Assembly (NCBI RefSeq): GCF_001514205.1
Contig: NZ_KQ948781.1
Span: 124,001-188,000 of the forward strand
Direction: 5' to 3'
Length of the DNA stretch: 64,000 nucleotides
Origin: Streptomyces griseoruber
GTDB taxonomy: Bacteria; Actinomycetota; Actinomycetes; Streptomycetales; Streptomycetaceae
Below, in pieces: positions 1-8,529 of this stretch. The position numbers and the translations under genes are program-made. Below the pieces are notes generated by a model. The model was given only the letters and a program-made list of their open reading frames with translations. It was not told where the DNA came from and did no database searches. The number at the start of each line of letters is the position of its first letter. The first letter of the stretch is position 1.

Positions 1-1132
1 CCCGAAGACCAACCGCCAGGGTCAGTTCAAGGACCCGGTGTGGCGATGCGAGATCCGGAAACAGCTCCCGCAGCTGCGACATCCGGTACCGGACCGTCTG
101 GGGATGGACGAACAACGCCGCCGCCACCTCGTCCCGCCTGCCCTGGTGCAGCAGCCACGCCCGCAACGTCTCCTCCAGCCGCCGTGCGGTCGCGACAGGC
201 AAGGTCCGCAACGGTGCGAGGGCTCGGGCACGCAGGTCTGCGAACGCGTCCGCGTCGGCGCTCAGCACCAGCTCGGGCAGGTGGTCCTCGGTGTCGCGAA
301 TATCAGAGGAGAGGGAGCGCGCACGTACGGCTCGTGCGTACGAGGCGGACGCACGAGTCCATGGCCGGGCCGGGCCGACCACGGCGGTGCGGTCGGTCAG
401 CTGCCGCAGGAGATGTGACCGGTCGGCATCGGGGACGAGCAGCACACCGGTGGCGTCCGGCAGATCGTCGAGGACGAGGGTGCTCGGGTCGAGCGCACGG
501 TAGGCAGGGGGTGCCTGGGCGGCGGGCAGCAGGACCGCGGTCAGCGAAACCGGAGGCTGCCACCCGGCCCGTTGAGCAGAGGCCAGCAGCATGTCCGGGC
601 TCGCGCCGGCGAGGAGGTCGCGGGCCAGGTGTTCCAGGTGGCGCTCGTGGGCCCTGCCCCGGGCGGCCAGTTCGTCGGCGTGGCCCGCGGCGCTCGCGGC
701 GGAGAGCTCGTCGATGTAGGCGAAGGTCAGCTCGGCGAACTTGGCGACCTCGGCGGCGGGCAGACCTGCGGGTACGGCACCCGCTGCCAGGCATCGCCAG
801 GCCACGCGGGCGCCGACGCGGTAGGCGCTGAGCAGGGCGTCCATCGATCGGCCGTCGCGGACCTCGCCGCGGCCGAGCTCGTAGGCTGCGTCGCCGGCGT
901 CGCCGCCTGTGGCGTTTCCGCTGGCGCGGTCCAGGTAGTGCCCCAGGGCGGTGCGGACGGCTCGGCGGATGGTGGCGCCCATGTGGCCCGAGAGGGCGTT
1001 GGCGTAGGGAGGGACCTCGTCGATGATCGCCTGGACGACCTCGTCGGCGGTGCTCTTCAGTGCGGCCCGAAGTGCGGTGACCGTCGTCTCATCCAGGGCC
1101 AGTTCGTTGGCCCTCCGGATTGCATGGCTCAC
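1..1132 (-). CDS. PucR/CdaR-type HTH regulator, 3' end outside window
   Basis: Probable transcription factor of the PucR/CdaR group. The C-terminal part reads as a PucR-type helix-turn-helix (RDEVAAALFVHPQTVRYRMS followed by QLRELFPDL), the DNA-binding end of the family. The preceding roughly 300 residues are helical and alanine-rich, with no effector domain I recognise. Translation starts at a GTG at 1132; about 377 codons are visible and the frame is still open at base 2, so the stop lies outside the window. It is divergent from the reductase-desaturase pair, only 87 bp away, and a perfect palindrome lies between them. Control of that pair is therefore likely, but this is inference; the ligand is unknown. 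Confidence 0.85.
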   Translation of the reverse strand, partial: MSHAIRRANELALDETTVTALRAALKSTADEVVQAIIDEVPPYANALSGHMGATIRRAVRTALGHYLDRASGNATGGDAGDAAYELGRGEVRDGRSMDALLSAYRVGARVAWRCLAAGAVPAGLPAAEVAKFAELTFAYIDELSAASAAGHADELAARGRAHERHLEHLARDLLAGASPDMLLASAQRAGWQPPVSLTAVLLPAAQAPPAYRALDPSTLVLDDLPDATGVLLVPDADRSHLLRQLTDRTAVVGPARPWTRASASYARAVRARSLSSDIRDTEDHLPELVLSADADAFADLRARALAPLRTLPVATARRLEETLRAWLLHQGRRDEVAAALFVHPQTVRYRMSQLRELFPDLASPHRVLELTLAVGLR

Positions 1133-1172
1133 GTTTTTGTTCCCTGCGAACAGTTCAGCCGACCAGATTCAC

Positions 1173-1188
1173 GTCCTGCGGTCAGGAC
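1173..1188. promoter_or_regulatory. palindromic operator candidate
   Basis: GTCCTGCGGTCAGGAC is a perfect 6-bp inverted repeat with a 4-bp spacer. It lies in the 87-bp gap between the divergent PucR-type gene and the ferredoxin reductase gene, 32 bp before the reductase ATG. A role as binding site for the divergent regulator is inference from position. Confidence 0.45.
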
Positions 1189-1219
1189 TTTACGCCCTGC
1201 GGCGCAGCAAGCTGGAGTC

Positions 1220-2275
1220 ATGACGAGTACAGCCCTCCGCAGCAGGGCGTGGAAACTGCTGGAGATGGTCACGACGCCGCTACTGCCGTCGGACTACCTC
1301 GACCTGGTCAGCCCGCTGCGTGCGGGCGCTGACCTGCGTGGGCGCATCGAGGCCGTGCACCCCGAGACGGGTGACGCCGCGACCATCGTGATCAGGCCGG
1401 GACGGGGCTGGCGCGGTCACACCGCCGGTCAGTACGTGCGGATCGGGGTCGACGTCGACGGGGTGCGCCTGTGGCGTGCCTACTCCATCACCTCGCCGAC
1501 AGACCGCCAGGACGGCCGCGTCACGATCACCGTGAAGGCGATCCCGGACGGCAAGGTCAGCAACCACCTGGTCCGCAGGGCAAAACCGGGCACGCTGATC
1601 CAGCTCGACCAGGCGACCGGTGACTTCGTGCTGCCGCAGGCCAAGCCCGCCAAGGTGCTCTATCTGACGGCCGGCAGCGGCATCACGCCCGTGATGGGCA
1701 TGCTGCGCGACACCGAGTTCGACGACGTCGTCATGGTCCACTGCGCGCCACAGCCGCAAGACGTGATCTTCCGCAGCGAACTGCACGACCTGGTCGCGGA
1801 CAAGAAGCTGCGGCTCACCGAGGTGCACACCGACACAGACGGCATGCTCGACATCGCCCGTCTCGACGAACTCGTGCCCGACTGGGCCGAGCGCGAGACC
1901 TGGGCTTGCGGGCCCGCGGGCCTGCTCGACGCCGCCGAGGAGCACTGGAGCAAGCACGGCGTGCAAGAGCGCCTCCACACCGAACGCTTCCGGCCCAGCA
2001 TCGTGGTCGCCGGCGACGGCGGTGAGGTCACGTTCAGCGCCACCGGCAGGACCGTCGACGCGGACGGCGCCACGCCGTTGCTGGACGTCGGCGAGGAGGC
2101 CGGCGTGCTCATGCCCTCCGGATGCCGCATGGGCATCTGCTTCGGCTGCATCACGCCGCTCAAGGCGGGCGCCGTCCGCGACCTGCGCACCGGCGAGATC
2201 ACCGAGGCCGAGCCGGGCGTCCTCATCCAGACCTGCGTGTCCGCCGCGGCGGGCGCCTGCGACATCGAACGGTAG
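1220..2275 (+). CDS. ferredoxin-NADP reductase-like electron-transfer protein with C-terminal 2Fe-2S domain
   Basis: A 351-residue flavin/iron-sulfur reductase that should pass electrons from NAD(P)H to the desaturase encoded next. The order is an FAD-binding barrel (RAYSITSP, about residues 90-100), an NAD-binding domain (YLTAGSGITPVMGML near 150) and a plant-type 2Fe-2S ferredoxin domain at the C-terminus with Cys residues in GCRMGICFGC and a last Cys in QTCVS. The ATG at 1220 fits the start of similarity; a longer open frame upstream runs antisense into the regulator and was not used. The stop at 2275 is 7 bp before the desaturase start, so the two are co-transcribed. Organisation and sequence resemble mycobacterial Rv3230c, the partner of DesA3. 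Confidence 0.9.
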   Translation: MTSTALRSRAWKLLEMVTTPLLPSDYLDLVSPLRAGADLRGRIEAVHPETGDAATIVIRPGRGWRGHTAGQYVRIGVDVDGVRLWRAYSITSPTDRQDGRVTITVKAIPDGKVSNHLVRRAKPGTLIQLDQATGDFVLPQAKPAKVLYLTAGSGITPVMGMLRDTEFDDVVMVHCAPQPQDVIFRSELHDLVADKKLRLTEVHTDTDGMLDIARLDELVPDWAERETWACGPAGLLDAAEEHWSKHGVQERLHTERFRPSIVVAGDGGEVTFSATGRTVDADGATPLLDVGEEAGVLMPSGCRMGICFGCITPLKAGAVRDLRTGEITEAEPGVLIQTCVSAAAGACDIER

Positions 2276-2282
2276 GAGCACC

Positions 2283-3401
2283 TTGACCGCCACCGACCCC
2301 ACCGCCCACCTGACCGCGGAGCAGATCGAGGAGCTCGGCCGCGAGCTGGACGCGATCCGCGACGAGGTGATCGCCAGCCGAGGCGAGAAAGACGCCGCGT
2401 ACATCCGCAAGGTCATCTCGGCGCAGCGCAAGCTCGAGCTGGTCAGCAGGGGCGTGCTGCTGTTCTCGATCTTCCCGCCCGCGTGGCTGCTCGGCACCGC
2501 CGGTCTGTCCGTGGCGAAGATCATGGACAACATGGAGATCGGCCACAACGTCCTGCACGGCCAGTGGGACTGGATGCGAGACCCGAAGATCCACTCCACC
2601 ACCTGGGAGTGGGATCACGCCTCGCCGGCCGAACAGTGGAAGCACTCGCACAACGAGCTGCACCACACGTACACCAACGTGATCGGCAAGGACAACGACC
2701 TCGGCTACGGCATCATGCGCGTCGACGAGGACCAGAAGTGGCACCCGTTCCACCTCGGCCAGCCACTGTGGAACTTCATCAACGCCTGCTTCTTCGAGTA
2801 CGGCATCGCAGCGTACGACCTGGAGCTCGGCAGGAACCTGCAGAAGCGCCGCCGCAAGAACCCGGAGTTCCGCGCGCGGGCCAAGGCCGTGGGCCGCAAG
2901 ATCCGCAAGCAGGTGCTCAAGGACTACGTGATCCACCCGCTGCTGTCGGGCCCGTCGTTCCTCACCACGCTCGCCGCCACGTTCACCGCGAACCTGGTCC
3001 GCAACATCTGGTCCCACTCGGTGATCATGTGCGGGCACTTCCCCGAGGGCGTGCAGGTCTTCGAGCGCCGGTCGATCAAGGGCGAGACGCGCGGCCAGTG
3101 GTACCTGCGCCAGATGATGGGCTCGGCGAACATCAGCGGCAGCAGGGCCATGCACTTCATGACCGGCAACCTGTCGCACCAGATCGAGCACCACCTGTTC
3201 CCGGACCTGCCGAGCAACCGGTACGCCGAGGTCGCGGTGAAGGTGCGCGCGCTGTTCGAGAAGTACGAGCTGGAGTACGTCACCGGGCCGCTGCCCAAGC
3301 AGGTGTTCTCCGCGTGGCGCAAGGTCTTCCGGCTCTCGCTGCCGAACAAGAAGCCCAAGGTCAAGACGCCCGACCGCGAGCAGGAGCTCGTCGCGGCCTG
3401 A
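2283..3401 (+). CDS. membrane fatty-acid desaturase, DesA3-like
   Basis: Integral-membrane, diiron acyl desaturase of 372 residues. The three histidine boxes are intact: GHNVLH (about residue 83), HSHNELHH (about 122) and HQIEHHLFPDLPSNR near residue 300. Long hydrophobic stretches lie before the first box and between boxes 2 and 3. The start is a TTG at 2283, preceded by AGGAG that overlaps the stop codon of the reductase gene. Similarity to mycobacterial DesA3 (stearoyl desaturase) extends through most of the protein, including the EIGHNV and QWYLRQMLGSAN-like segments. It probably introduces a double bond in membrane acyl chains with electrons from the upstream reductase; chain length and position cannot be read from the sequence. 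Confidence 0.92.
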   Translation: MTATDPTAHLTAEQIEELGRELDAIRDEVIASRGEKDAAYIRKVISAQRKLELVSRGVLLFSIFPPAWLLGTAGLSVAKIMDNMEIGHNVLHGQWDWMRDPKIHSTTWEWDHASPAEQWKHSHNELHHTYTNVIGKDNDLGYGIMRVDEDQKWHPFHLGQPLWNFINACFFEYGIAAYDLELGRNLQKRRRKNPEFRARAKAVGRKIRKQVLKDYVIHPLLSGPSFLTTLAATFTANLVRNIWSHSVIMCGHFPEGVQVFERRSIKGETRGQWYLRQMMGSANISGSRAMHFMTGNLSHQIEHHLFPDLPSNRYAEVAVKVRALFEKYELEYVTGPLPKQVFSAWRKVFRLSLPNKKPKVKTPDREQELVAA

Positions 3402-3433
3402 TTCCCGGTAGGGGTTCAGATCTTTCGGCCGTA

Positions 3434-3449
3434 CCGGCGGCACCGCCGG
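3434..3449 (+). terminator. short stem-loop after the desaturase
   Basis: CCGGCGG-CA-CCGCCGG, a perfect 7-bp stem with a 2-nt loop 33 bp after the desaturase stop. There is no T-tract, as is usual in Streptomyces. Likely 3' end of the reductase-desaturase transcript. Confidence 0.45.
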
Positions 3450-3882
3450 GGTCGGTGAGATCCGTTTGCGGACGGTGGGCGGCCGCGACATCAGACCGTA
3501 CGACACGGGACCCGGGCAGCCCGGTCCCGGCTACGCCGCCTGGACGTGCGCCAGGAGCTCAGCACACAGCCCCCGGCGGGGTGTTGCAGTGCGCTGACCT
3601 GCCGTGGTCGGGCCGGTAGCCGGGTGCGTACACGCACTCGGTCTGCCGACGGGCGGGCTGGGTGGAAGGCATGGGCTGTGACGTGGACACTGCCGGAACC
3701 GATGCTCACCCCCTGGTGGCCGACCCTGCGCTACTGCCCGCACGGGCGGGTGAGCCGAAGTCATGGCGGGCATCGCGTCGGACGGTCATGCGGCGAAAGG
3801 AGAGCACCCTCCGCCGGCAGGACCGGTCCGGCAGGGAGACCACGCCCGTGTGGATGGATCTCGCACTCGCGGGACTCGTCGG
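3450..3882. other. intergenic stretch with no recognised gene
   Basis: About 430 bp between the desaturase terminator and the convergent MmyB-type regulator. Open frames here have no recognisable domain, start context or family. I see no repeat or RNA structure beyond short GC-rich hairpins. Confidence 0.4.
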
Positions 3883-4842
3883 TCAGTCGGACGTCTCGCC
3901 CGAGTCGGCGGGCTGGGAGTCGTTGGCCGACTCGGACCGCTCGATGCCGTCGTCGGTCGCGGCCCAGCTGGCCAGCAGGTTCAGGGCGTCCTGCGAGGGT
4001 GAGTGGGGCTCGGCGGTGTAGGTGAGGAGGAACTGGCTGGGGCCGTCGGGGAGTGGGAAGGTTTCGAAGGGCAGGTCGAGGTCGCCGACGACCGGGTGGT
4101 GGAGGAGCTTCACGCCCGTGGTGTGCATCCGGACGTTGTGGGCCGCCCAGCGGCGACGGAATTCCTCGCTGCGGGTGGACAGCTCCCCGATCAGGTCCGT
4201 CAGCCTCCGGTCGTAGAGATCGCGGCCGGCCTCGGCGCGCAGCATGGCGACCGTGTCGTTGGCGACTTCGTCCCAGTGGCGGAAGAACTCGGTCGCGTGC
4301 GGGCTGAGGAAGACGAACCGGGCGTTGTTCGGCGGCCGTACCGGGTCGGCGTAGACGGGGGCGAACAGGGCACGCCCGAGGTGGTTGGCGGCCAGGATGT
4401 CCCCGCGTCCACTGAGGATGAACGCGGGTGTGCCTCTCATCGAGTCGAGGACGCGCTGCACCGTGGGCCGGACACGCTGCTGGGCCGGGCGGCGACGTGG
4501 CGGGCGGGTCGTGCCGGCGCCGCGCAGGAGGTCGAGCAGGTGGATTCGTTCGGCCTCGTCGAGCTGAAGTGCCTGGGCGATGCCGTCGATGACGCTCTCG
4601 GAGACTCCGGTGGCGTTGCCGCGCTCCAGCCGGGTGTAGTACTCGCTGGAGATGCCCGCGAGGAGGGCGTCCTCCTCGCGGCGCAGCCCGGTGACCCGCC
4701 GACGTTCTCCGCCGTACACGGGCAGTCCGGCCTGCTGGGGGGTGACCCTGGCCCGTCGCGTGCCGAGGAATTCCCGGATCTCCGCTCGGAAATCGTCGCG
4801 GATGTCGCGTTTTGTGCCGTTGGGGTCTTTTCCGCCTGCCAT
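3883..4842 (-). CDS. XRE-family regulator with MmyB-like ligand domain (pair 1)
   Basis: A 319-residue regulator. An N-terminal XRE helix-turn-helix (VTGLRREEDALLAGISSEYY, then RLERG) is followed by an MmyB-type ligand-binding domain (about 110-270: RGDILAANHLGRALF, FLSPHATEFFRHWD, HHPVVGDLDL, YTAEPHSPSQDALNLL). The HTH reads REED where most relatives have REEV. ATG at 4842 is preferred; an in-frame GTG at 4851 is possible. It is divergent from the SDR at 5089, with a GGGGGTCC-N19-CAGGGA element between them that recurs at the regulator at 16194-17018. It is probably a repressor or sensor for a small molecule handled by the paired SDR; that role is inference. The C-terminal tail is acidic (DDGIERSESANDS). 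Confidence 0.85.
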   Translation of the reverse strand: MAGGKDPNGTKRDIRDDFRAEIREFLGTRRARVTPQQAGLPVYGGERRRVTGLRREEDALLAGISSEYYTRLERGNATGVSESVIDGIAQALQLDEAERIHLLDLLRGAGTTRPPRRRPAQQRVRPTVQRVLDSMRGTPAFILSGRGDILAANHLGRALFAPVYADPVRPPNNARFVFLSPHATEFFRHWDEVANDTVAMLRAEAGRDLYDRRLTDLIGELSTRSEEFRRRWAAHNVRMHTTGVKLLHHPVVGDLDLPFETFPLPDGPSQFLLTYTAEPHSPSQDALNLLASWAATDDGIERSESANDSQPADSGETSD

Positions 4843-4874
4843 GCGCTTCACTCTACGAGCGCATCCGCCGGGTT

Positions 4875-4912
4875 GGGGGTCCCTGTCAGTGACCCCCTCA
4901 TCAGGGACTCCC
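4875..4912. promoter_or_regulatory. operator candidate of MmyB/SDR pair 1
   Basis: GGGGGTCC at 4875-4882 and CAGGGA at 4902-4907 are separated by 19 bp. Nested in this are the inverted arms GTCCCTG/CAGGGAC (4879-4885, 4902-4908), GGGGGT/ACCCCC and GTCA-G-TGAC. The element starts 33 bp upstream of the regulator start. The same two blocks, with the same 19-bp spacing, lie 34 bp upstream of the regulator at 16194-17018. Confidence 0.55.
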
Positions 4913-5088
4913 ACCCTCGCGTGACAGCCGGTTTTGTTGGTGGTGCACCGCCCACGGCGGTGTGAACCGTCCAGACAGACGGTGCTCGTGCCGCCGGTCC
5001 CAGCCCCCTCTGAGGCGCCGTCGGTGCGGCATGCATCACCCCCGCACACAGCGGGTGCCGGAGCACGGCGCCTGAAAGGAAGCCCCTC

Positions 5089-5934
5089 ATGAGCAAGGTC
5101 ATTCTCGTCACCGGTGCCGGACGCGGTCTGGGCACGGACATCGCCCGGGAGGCCCTCGCCGCCGGCCACCAGGTCGTCGCCACCGGCCGCCGCCCCGCAG
5201 AGGTCGAGAAGACCCTGGGCGGTCCGCAGGACAATCTGCTGGTCACCAGGCTCGATGTCACCAGCCTGGAGGACGCCGAGGCCGCCGTGCAGGCCGCCGT
5301 CGACCGCTTCGGCCGCATCGACGTCCTGATCAACAACGCCGGGAACCTCTTCACCGGCTACTTCGAGGAGATCTCGCCCGTGCAGATGCGCCGGCAGTTC
5401 GAGACCAACCTCTTCGGCCCGATGAACGTCACCCGCGCCGTACTGCCGATCATGCGCAAGCAGCGCGCCGGCCATGTCATCACCGTCACCTCGACCGCCG
5501 GGCTGGTCGGCATGGAGTTCACCTCCGCCTACGCCGCCTCGAAGTTCGCGGAAGAGGGCTGGATGGAGTCCCTGCGTTACGACGTCGAGCCGTACAACAT
5601 CCACACCACGATCGTGGAGCCCGGCTACTTCCGCACCGAACTCCTCGTGGACGGCTCCACCACCTGGCCCGAGCTGTCCATCGACGACTACGCCCCGCGC
5701 ACCGCACCCCGGATCGAGGACATGAAGAGCATGAACGGCAAGCAGCCCGGCGACCCCGCCAAGCTCGCCCGCGCCCTGCTCACCATCGCCCAGCAGGAGA
5801 AGCCGCTGCTGCGTTTCGTCGCCGGTGCGGACGCCATCGAGGCTGCCGAGGCCAAGGCGAAGGAGCTCCTCGCCCAGGCCGAGGCATCCCGCGCGCTGGG
5901 CGGCGCCCTGGCTTACGACGGCGTCCACGCCTGA
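5089..5934 (+). CDS. short-chain dehydrogenase/reductase (pair 1)
   Basis: Classical NAD(P)-dependent SDR of 281 residues. The Rossmann motif TGAGRGLG is at residues 8-15, NNAG near 84, the catalytic Ser in TSTAGL near 139 and YAASK near 150. GRRPAE after the second strand suggests NADP preference. Its C-terminal third (PGYFRTELL, then an acidic-basic tail) is like Streptomyces SDRs acting on unknown carbonyl or alcohol substrates. RBS GAAAGGAAG is 7 bp before the ATG. It is divergent from the MmyB-type regulator, which probably controls it. A second, degenerate copy of its last codons lies at 6651-6725. Confidence 0.88.
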   Translation: MSKVILVTGAGRGLGTDIAREALAAGHQVVATGRRPAEVEKTLGGPQDNLLVTRLDVTSLEDAEAAVQAAVDRFGRIDVLINNAGNLFTGYFEEISPVQMRRQFETNLFGPMNVTRAVLPIMRKQRAGHVITVTSTAGLVGMEFTSAYAASKFAEEGWMESLRYDVEPYNIHTTIVEPGYFRTELLVDGSTTWPELSIDDYAPRTAPRIEDMKSMNGKQPGDPAKLARALLTIAQQEKPLLRFVAGADAIEAAEAKAKELLAQAEASRALGGALAYDGVHA

Positions 5935-5991
5935 GCACCACCACGCCCCGCGCCCCGGCCAGGACGGAGGACCGCACCGGGTGCGCGCTTC

Positions 5992-6036
5992 GACAGCACG
6001 GACAGCACGCAGAGCACGGACAGCACGGAGAGCACG
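5992..6036 (+). repeat. 9-bp tandem repeat, five units
   Basis: Five consecutive 9-bp units of the form GACAGCACG, CAGAGCACG or GAGAGCACG, directly in front of the RBS and ATG (6049) of the next gene. The array fills most of the 114-bp spacer after the SDR, so its copy number could change leader length. No function is visible. Confidence 0.8.
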
Positions 6037-6048
6037 GAGAGAGTCAGC

Positions 6049-6531
6049 ATGCCCCTCAAAGGCGAGTACGAGCCGAGCAAGGCGCAGTTCGTACGGGACC
6101 AGGTGGAGCTGTACGAAAGCTCCGGCGGTACGCAGGGAACGACGCTGAGTGTCCTGGTCGCACGGGAGGAAGACGAGAGGCTCCGGGACCTGCCCGTCGT
6201 CATCCTGACCACCCTGGGCGCGAAGAGCGGCAAGATCCGCAAGACCCCGGTCATGCGGGTGGGGCACGACGGCGTCTACGCCGTGGTCGCCTCCATGGCA
6301 GGAGCTCCCAAGCACCCGGTCTGGTACCACAACGCGGTGGCCGACCCCCGGGTCGAGCTTCAGGACGGCCCGGTGCGCCAGGACATGCTGGCACGCGAGG
6401 TGACCGGGGACGAGAAGGCCCTGTGGTGGGCCCGAGCCGTTGAGGCGTTCCCCGACTACGCCGAGTACCAGAAGAACACGGACCGTGAGATCCCGGTCCT
6501 CGTTCTGGAGCCGCCGGCCCACGAGCACTGA
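6049..6531 (+). CDS. deazaflavin (F420)-dependent nitroreductase family protein
   Basis: A 160-residue protein of the Ddn-like split beta-barrel family, which uses reduced F420 to reduce diverse substrates. Typical signatures are LTTLGAKSGKIRKTPVMR (cofactor-side loop), GAPKHPVWYHNAVADP and the C-terminal FPDYAEYQKNTDREIPVLVL. Length is normal for the family. It lies 114 bp after the SDR in the same direction, separated by a tandem repeat, and probably belongs to the same transcription unit. The substrate is not predictable. Confidence 0.88.
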   Translation: MPLKGEYEPSKAQFVRDQVELYESSGGTQGTTLSVLVAREEDERLRDLPVVILTTLGAKSGKIRKTPVMRVGHDGVYAVVASMAGAPKHPVWYHNAVADPRVELQDGPVRQDMLAREVTGDEKALWWARAVEAFPDYAEYQKNTDREIPVLVLEPPAHEH

Positions 6532-6650
6532 CCCGGCGCAGCCGGTTCAGCCGCGGAATCCCCCCGCAGCCTGGCCCTGGCAACACCAGCGTCGGACCCC
6601 ACCTGACAGCGGCCAGCTCGAATCCCCCATGGTCGGCCCGCCCGGCCGCC

Positions 6651-6725
6651 TGGACGAAGCACCTCACCGGCGACCGCGGCATCGATGTCCTCGGCAGCCT
6701 GGCCTACGACGACACCCACGCCTGA
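6651..6725 (+). pseudogene. 3'-end remnant of an SDR gene
   Basis: The reading frame ending at 6725 gives LGSLAYDDTHA-stop, close to the last residues of the SDR at 5089-5934 (LGGALAYDGVHA-stop). The DNA continues with a matching GAGCACCA and a CGCCCCGG-like tail. No upstream SDR sequence survives. It looks like a relic of a duplicated SDR whose body was deleted between the nitroreductase and the aldo/keto reductase genes. Confidence 0.5.
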
Positions 6726-6900
6726 GCACCATGCCCGGCCGAGGCCGGAGGCCGCCGGGTGCACCTGCGGCGCTGACCCGCTGTCCGGCAACGGCGCCCG
6801 CGCCGGCAGCGCGCCGACCACCGAGGCACGGTCCGCCGGCTGGTGGCGCACCCCATTGTGATCAGACCGGCCTGACGGCCGTCACGAAAAGGAGTACCTG

Positions 6901-7882
6901 ATGAAGCACGTATCACTGGGCGGGCTCGATGTCTCCCGCATCGGACTGGGAGCCATGACCATGGCCGGCATGTACACCACGGGCGGGGGGGCTCGATGAC
7001 GCCGAGTCGATCCGCACCATCCACCGGGCGCTGGACCTCGGGGTCACCCACATCGACACCGCCGAGATCTACGGCCCCTTCCACAGCGAGGAAATCGTCG
7101 GCCAGGCGATCAAGGGCCGTCGGGACGACGTCGTGGTGGCGACGAAGTTCGGTCTCGTCTCCCACTCCGGTGGCGGCCCCGGCGTGATCGACAGCAGCCC
7201 CGGCAACGTGAAGGCCGCGGTCGAAGGCTCGCTCCTGCGGCTCGGCACCGACCACATCGACCTCTACTACCAGCACCGCGTCGACCCGAACACGCCCATC
7301 GAGGAGACCGTCGGCGCGCTGGCCGAGCTGGTCGCCGAAGGCAAGGTTCGCCACATCGGCCTCTCGGAAGCCTCTCCCGAGACGATCCGCCGGGCGCACG
7401 CCGTGCATCCGGTGTCCGCGTTGCAGACCGAATACTCGCTGTGGACCCGTGACGTCGAGGCCGAGATCCTCCCGCTGCTGCGCGAGCTCGGCATCGGATT
7501 CGTGCCCTACTCGCCGCTCGGGCACGGCCTGCTGACCGGCCGGATCCGCACCGTCGACGACTTCACCGACGACGACTGGCGCAAGACCAACCCGCGCTTC
7601 ACCGGCGAGAACTTCCAGCGCAACCTGCGCATCGTCGACGAAGTACAGGCCATCGGCGCCGAGATCGGAGCCACCCCGGCCCAGGCCGCGCTGGCCTGGC
7701 TGCTGACCCGCGGCGACGACATCGCCCCCATCCCCGGAACCCGCCGGGTCGCACGCGTCGAGGAGAACACCGCCGCCGACGGCATCGAACTCAGCGCCGC
7801 TCAGCTCGACCGCCTGAACAACCTCACACCGGCCGCGGGAGAGCGCCACGACGAGGCGAACATGGCCACCATCGACCGGTGA
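6901..7882 (+). pseudogene. aldo/keto reductase, frameshifted in a G7 run
   Basis: NADP-dependent aldo/keto reductase (TIM barrel) whose frame is broken. MKHVSLGGLDVSRIGLGAMT starts at 6901 with an AAGGAG RBS, but seven Gs at 6985-6991 bring a TGA at 6997. Dropping one G gives GGGLDDAESIRTIHRALDLG and continues to the stop at 7882, about 326 residues, the normal family length. Catalytic-site motifs after the shift are intact: DTAEIYG (Tyr), ATKFG (Lys), YYQHRVD (His) and the NADP-binding end IPGTRR. Either a real inactivating mutation or a homopolymer base-calling error; the otherwise perfect body favours a recent event or an error. Confidence 0.85.
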
Positions 7883-7975
7883 TCTGACACCCCCCGCGGC
7901 GTACTGACCCGTCGCACCCCGACCAACCCGCTTCCCTTCACCCATTTCACTGATCACTGAAGAGGTTTTCTCAGC

Positions 7976-8515
7976 ATGTCCAAGGTTCTCCTGGTCGTAG
8001 GTCACCCCGACCTGTCCCAGTCGAAGGCCAACAAGGCCCTGGTGGACGCCGTACGCGAGCTGGCTCATGTCACCGTGCACGACCTCTACGCCACCTACCC
8101 CGACTTCCAGATCGACGTCGACGCCGAGCAGGCGCTGCTGGCCGACCACGACGTGATCGTCTTCCAGCACCCGGTGTTCTGGTACAACACCACCCCACTG
8201 CTCAAGCAGTGGCAGGACAAGGTCCTCACCCTCGGCTGGGCCTTCACCATGGACGGCTCTGCCTCGCGGCTGGCCGGCAAGAAGGCCGTCGTCGCCGTCA
8301 CCGCCGGCGTCCCCGCCGAGCACTACACCCCCGAAGGCGCGAACAAGACCACCCTGGAGGCCCTCCTCAGCAGCTGGCACGCGACCCTGCGGCTGTGCCA
8401 GTTCGACATCCAGCCGATGGTCAAGCTGTACGGCACCGCCTTCGGCCTCTCCGACCAGGACCTGAACATCGCCGCCAAGCAGTACAACGAACTGCTTGCC
8501 TCCTTCGCCGCCTGA
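7976..8515 (+). CDS. NAD(P)H-dependent oxidoreductase, flavodoxin-like fold
   Basis: A 179-residue FMN/FAD protein of the NAD(P)H:quinone oxidoreductase / KefF-YwrO group. The start VLLVVGHPDLSQSKANK is the phosphate-binding loop. FQHPVFWYNTTPLLKQWQDK and TLGWAF are the hallmark central motifs, and the C-terminal helix is intact. It probably reduces quinones or electrophiles by two electrons in the cytoplasm. It follows the aldo/keto reductase by 93 bp, so redox enzymes of three families sit in one row here. Confidence 0.9.
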   Translation: MSKVLLVVGHPDLSQSKANKALVDAVRELAHVTVHDLYATYPDFQIDVDAEQALLADHDVIVFQHPVFWYNTTPLLKQWQDKVLTLGWAFTMDGSASRLAGKKAVVAVTAGVPAEHYTPEGANKTTLEALLSSWHATLRLCQFDIQPMVKLYGTAFGLSDQDLNIAAKQYNELLASFAA

Positions 8516-8529
8516 CCGCACTCGAAGGG

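Noticed and set aside
572..1219. N-terminal extension of the ferredoxin reductase-like protein
   Set aside because: It overlaps the divergent PucR-type gene and its promoter; the family starts at the ATG at 1220.
5992..6036. CRISPR-like array
   Set aside because: Units are 9 bp without spacers, and no cas gene is present.
4843..6528. Upstream extension of the pair-1 MmyB regulator
   Set aside because: It would run antisense through the SDR and nitroreductase genes; homology starts at about 4842, where there is a good ATG.
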